Below are positions 63,566 through 64,000 of a stretch of DNA of 64,000 bases, in pieces. How positions within the stretch are numbered: the stretch's first letter is position 1; every line of letters begins with the position of its first letter. The notes beneath the pieces are model-generated. The model did not search any database, was not told the DNA's origin, and saw only the letters and a list, made by a program, of their open reading frames with translations. The position numbers were made by a program, and so were the translations under genes. Origin of the DNA: Pseudomonas migulae NBRC 103157 (GTDB lineage: Bacteria; Pseudomonadota; Gammaproteobacteria; Pseudomonadales; Pseudomonadaceae); assembly GCF_002091715.1 (NCBI RefSeq), contig NZ_BDAG01000039.1, forward strand, positions 1 to 64,000, in the 5' to 3' direction.

Positions 63566-64000
63566 CTACGCCATCAAATGAAGGTGGTTATCCCAGAGCC
63601 CCGCCGGCAGCTCGAGGGGTTTTGCAACAAGGTTTGTCTGGCGGCAATCGTAGTAACGGCAGCGCCCTTGACCCGACGTCACGACAAAGCCGTCAGCCAC
63701 CGCACCGACCCCGGCGCAATCGGGAAGTGGCGCATCCAGGCGCACTTCGCCGCTGTCCAGGTCCCAGATGAAAAAGCGATTGCCCCGTGGCGCGGTCAAC
63801 GCGACCAGCCGCAAGTCACTGTGTACCGCGACGCTGGCGGTGTAATGCCCCATCGCCTGCAACTGATGCTCAGGCACCGGGAACGCCACGAACGGTTGTC
63901 CGGGCCGCTTGATGGCCAACAGTTCCGAAGATTCGTGAGAGGGGCCCATGAATTGCTGACCGGCGACGATGGTGCCGTCGCTGGCGATCCCCAGGTGCCG
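63566..64000 (-). CDS. DUF1513 family protein, C-terminal part
   Basis: The gene enters from the right edge; 144 codons before the stop are visible. The protein reads as a beta-propeller-like DUF1513 protein with the C-terminal WDNHLHLM motif. This family usually sits with imelysin and iron-peroxidase genes in Pseudomonas. The N-terminal part, which would carry the signal, is outside the window. Confidence 0.8.
   Translation of the reverse strand, partial: RHLGIASDGTIVAGQQFMGPSHESSELLAIKRPGQPFVAFPVPEHQLQAMGHYTASVAVHSDLRLVALTAPRGNRFFIWDLDSGEVRLDAPLPDCAGVGAVADGFVVTSGQGRCRYYDCRQTNLVAKPLELPAGLWDNHLHLMA

Overview
The window is a chromosomal segment from a fluorescent Pseudomonas, most likely the P. 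fluorescens complex. The evidence is high GC with GC-rich third positions, many REP/REPIN palindromes of the Pseudomonas type, and gene neighbourhoods typical of the genus: argF with its ABC ATPase, grxD-bfr-bfd-peroxiredoxin-rnt-pyrC-motY-argG, PA3496-like-nth-rnf-metG-apbC, groESL, and colR-colS-orf222-inaA. No tRNA, rRNA, CRISPR array, transposase or prophage was seen.

Layout. 1-528 is a tandem array of 68-bp units, each carrying half a REP. 600-2963 holds a FrnE/DsbA-like protein and two overlapping lipoprotein genes. 3003-10266 (minus) is a tight six-gene operon: HAD phosphatase, class III aminotransferase, alpha/beta hydrolase, FemAB-like acyltransferase, sensor kinase and NtrC-type activator. 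It has a near-consensus sigma54 promoter and an upstream dyad at 10330-10424, so it is probably autoactivated. This is the best candidate for an undescribed system. 10498-13090 holds a MipA/OmpV outer-membrane protein and an arginase-like gene overlapped with two 4-TM EamA/SMR-like genes. 13319-20294 is the acidic amino acid uptake locus (aatJQMP plus the two-component pair aauSR), with glpM behind aauR; the aatJ promoter has a sigma54 site and two AauR-type boxes. 20668-25765 is glpD-glpR-glpK-glpF for glycerol use. 26135-29549 holds ybaK, a PhzF-family gene and the ABC ATPase-argF pair.

29952-39222 covers a molybdopterin oxidoreductase, glutaredoxin GrxD, the iron-storage pair bfr/bfd with a Fur-like box, a 2-Cys peroxiredoxin, rnt, pyrC, motY and argG. 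39374-41103 is an AT-rich island with a 2-TM protein of unknown function and an orphan LuxR-type response regulator. 41194-46017 is a small conserved gene, nth and an unusual Rnf cluster (A, B, D, G, E) with no RnfC core; its RnfB carries a long RnfC-like C-terminal tail. 46160-54113 holds metG, apbC/mrp, an SDR, a HugZ-type protein, fxsA and groES-groEL. 54284-58972 is the envelope region: a PAP2 phosphatase divergent from colR-colS, followed by a methyltransferase, an LPS kinase and a small exported protein. 59168-63364 is an RND efflux operon whose permease is broken by a one-base frameshift. 63566 to the right edge is the C-terminal part of a DUF1513 protein.

Functional themes are nitrogen and amino acid uptake under sigma54 control, glycerol catabolism, iron storage and redox defence, and envelope maintenance through ColRS. 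Gene families were recognised from memory of sequence motifs; no database search was run.
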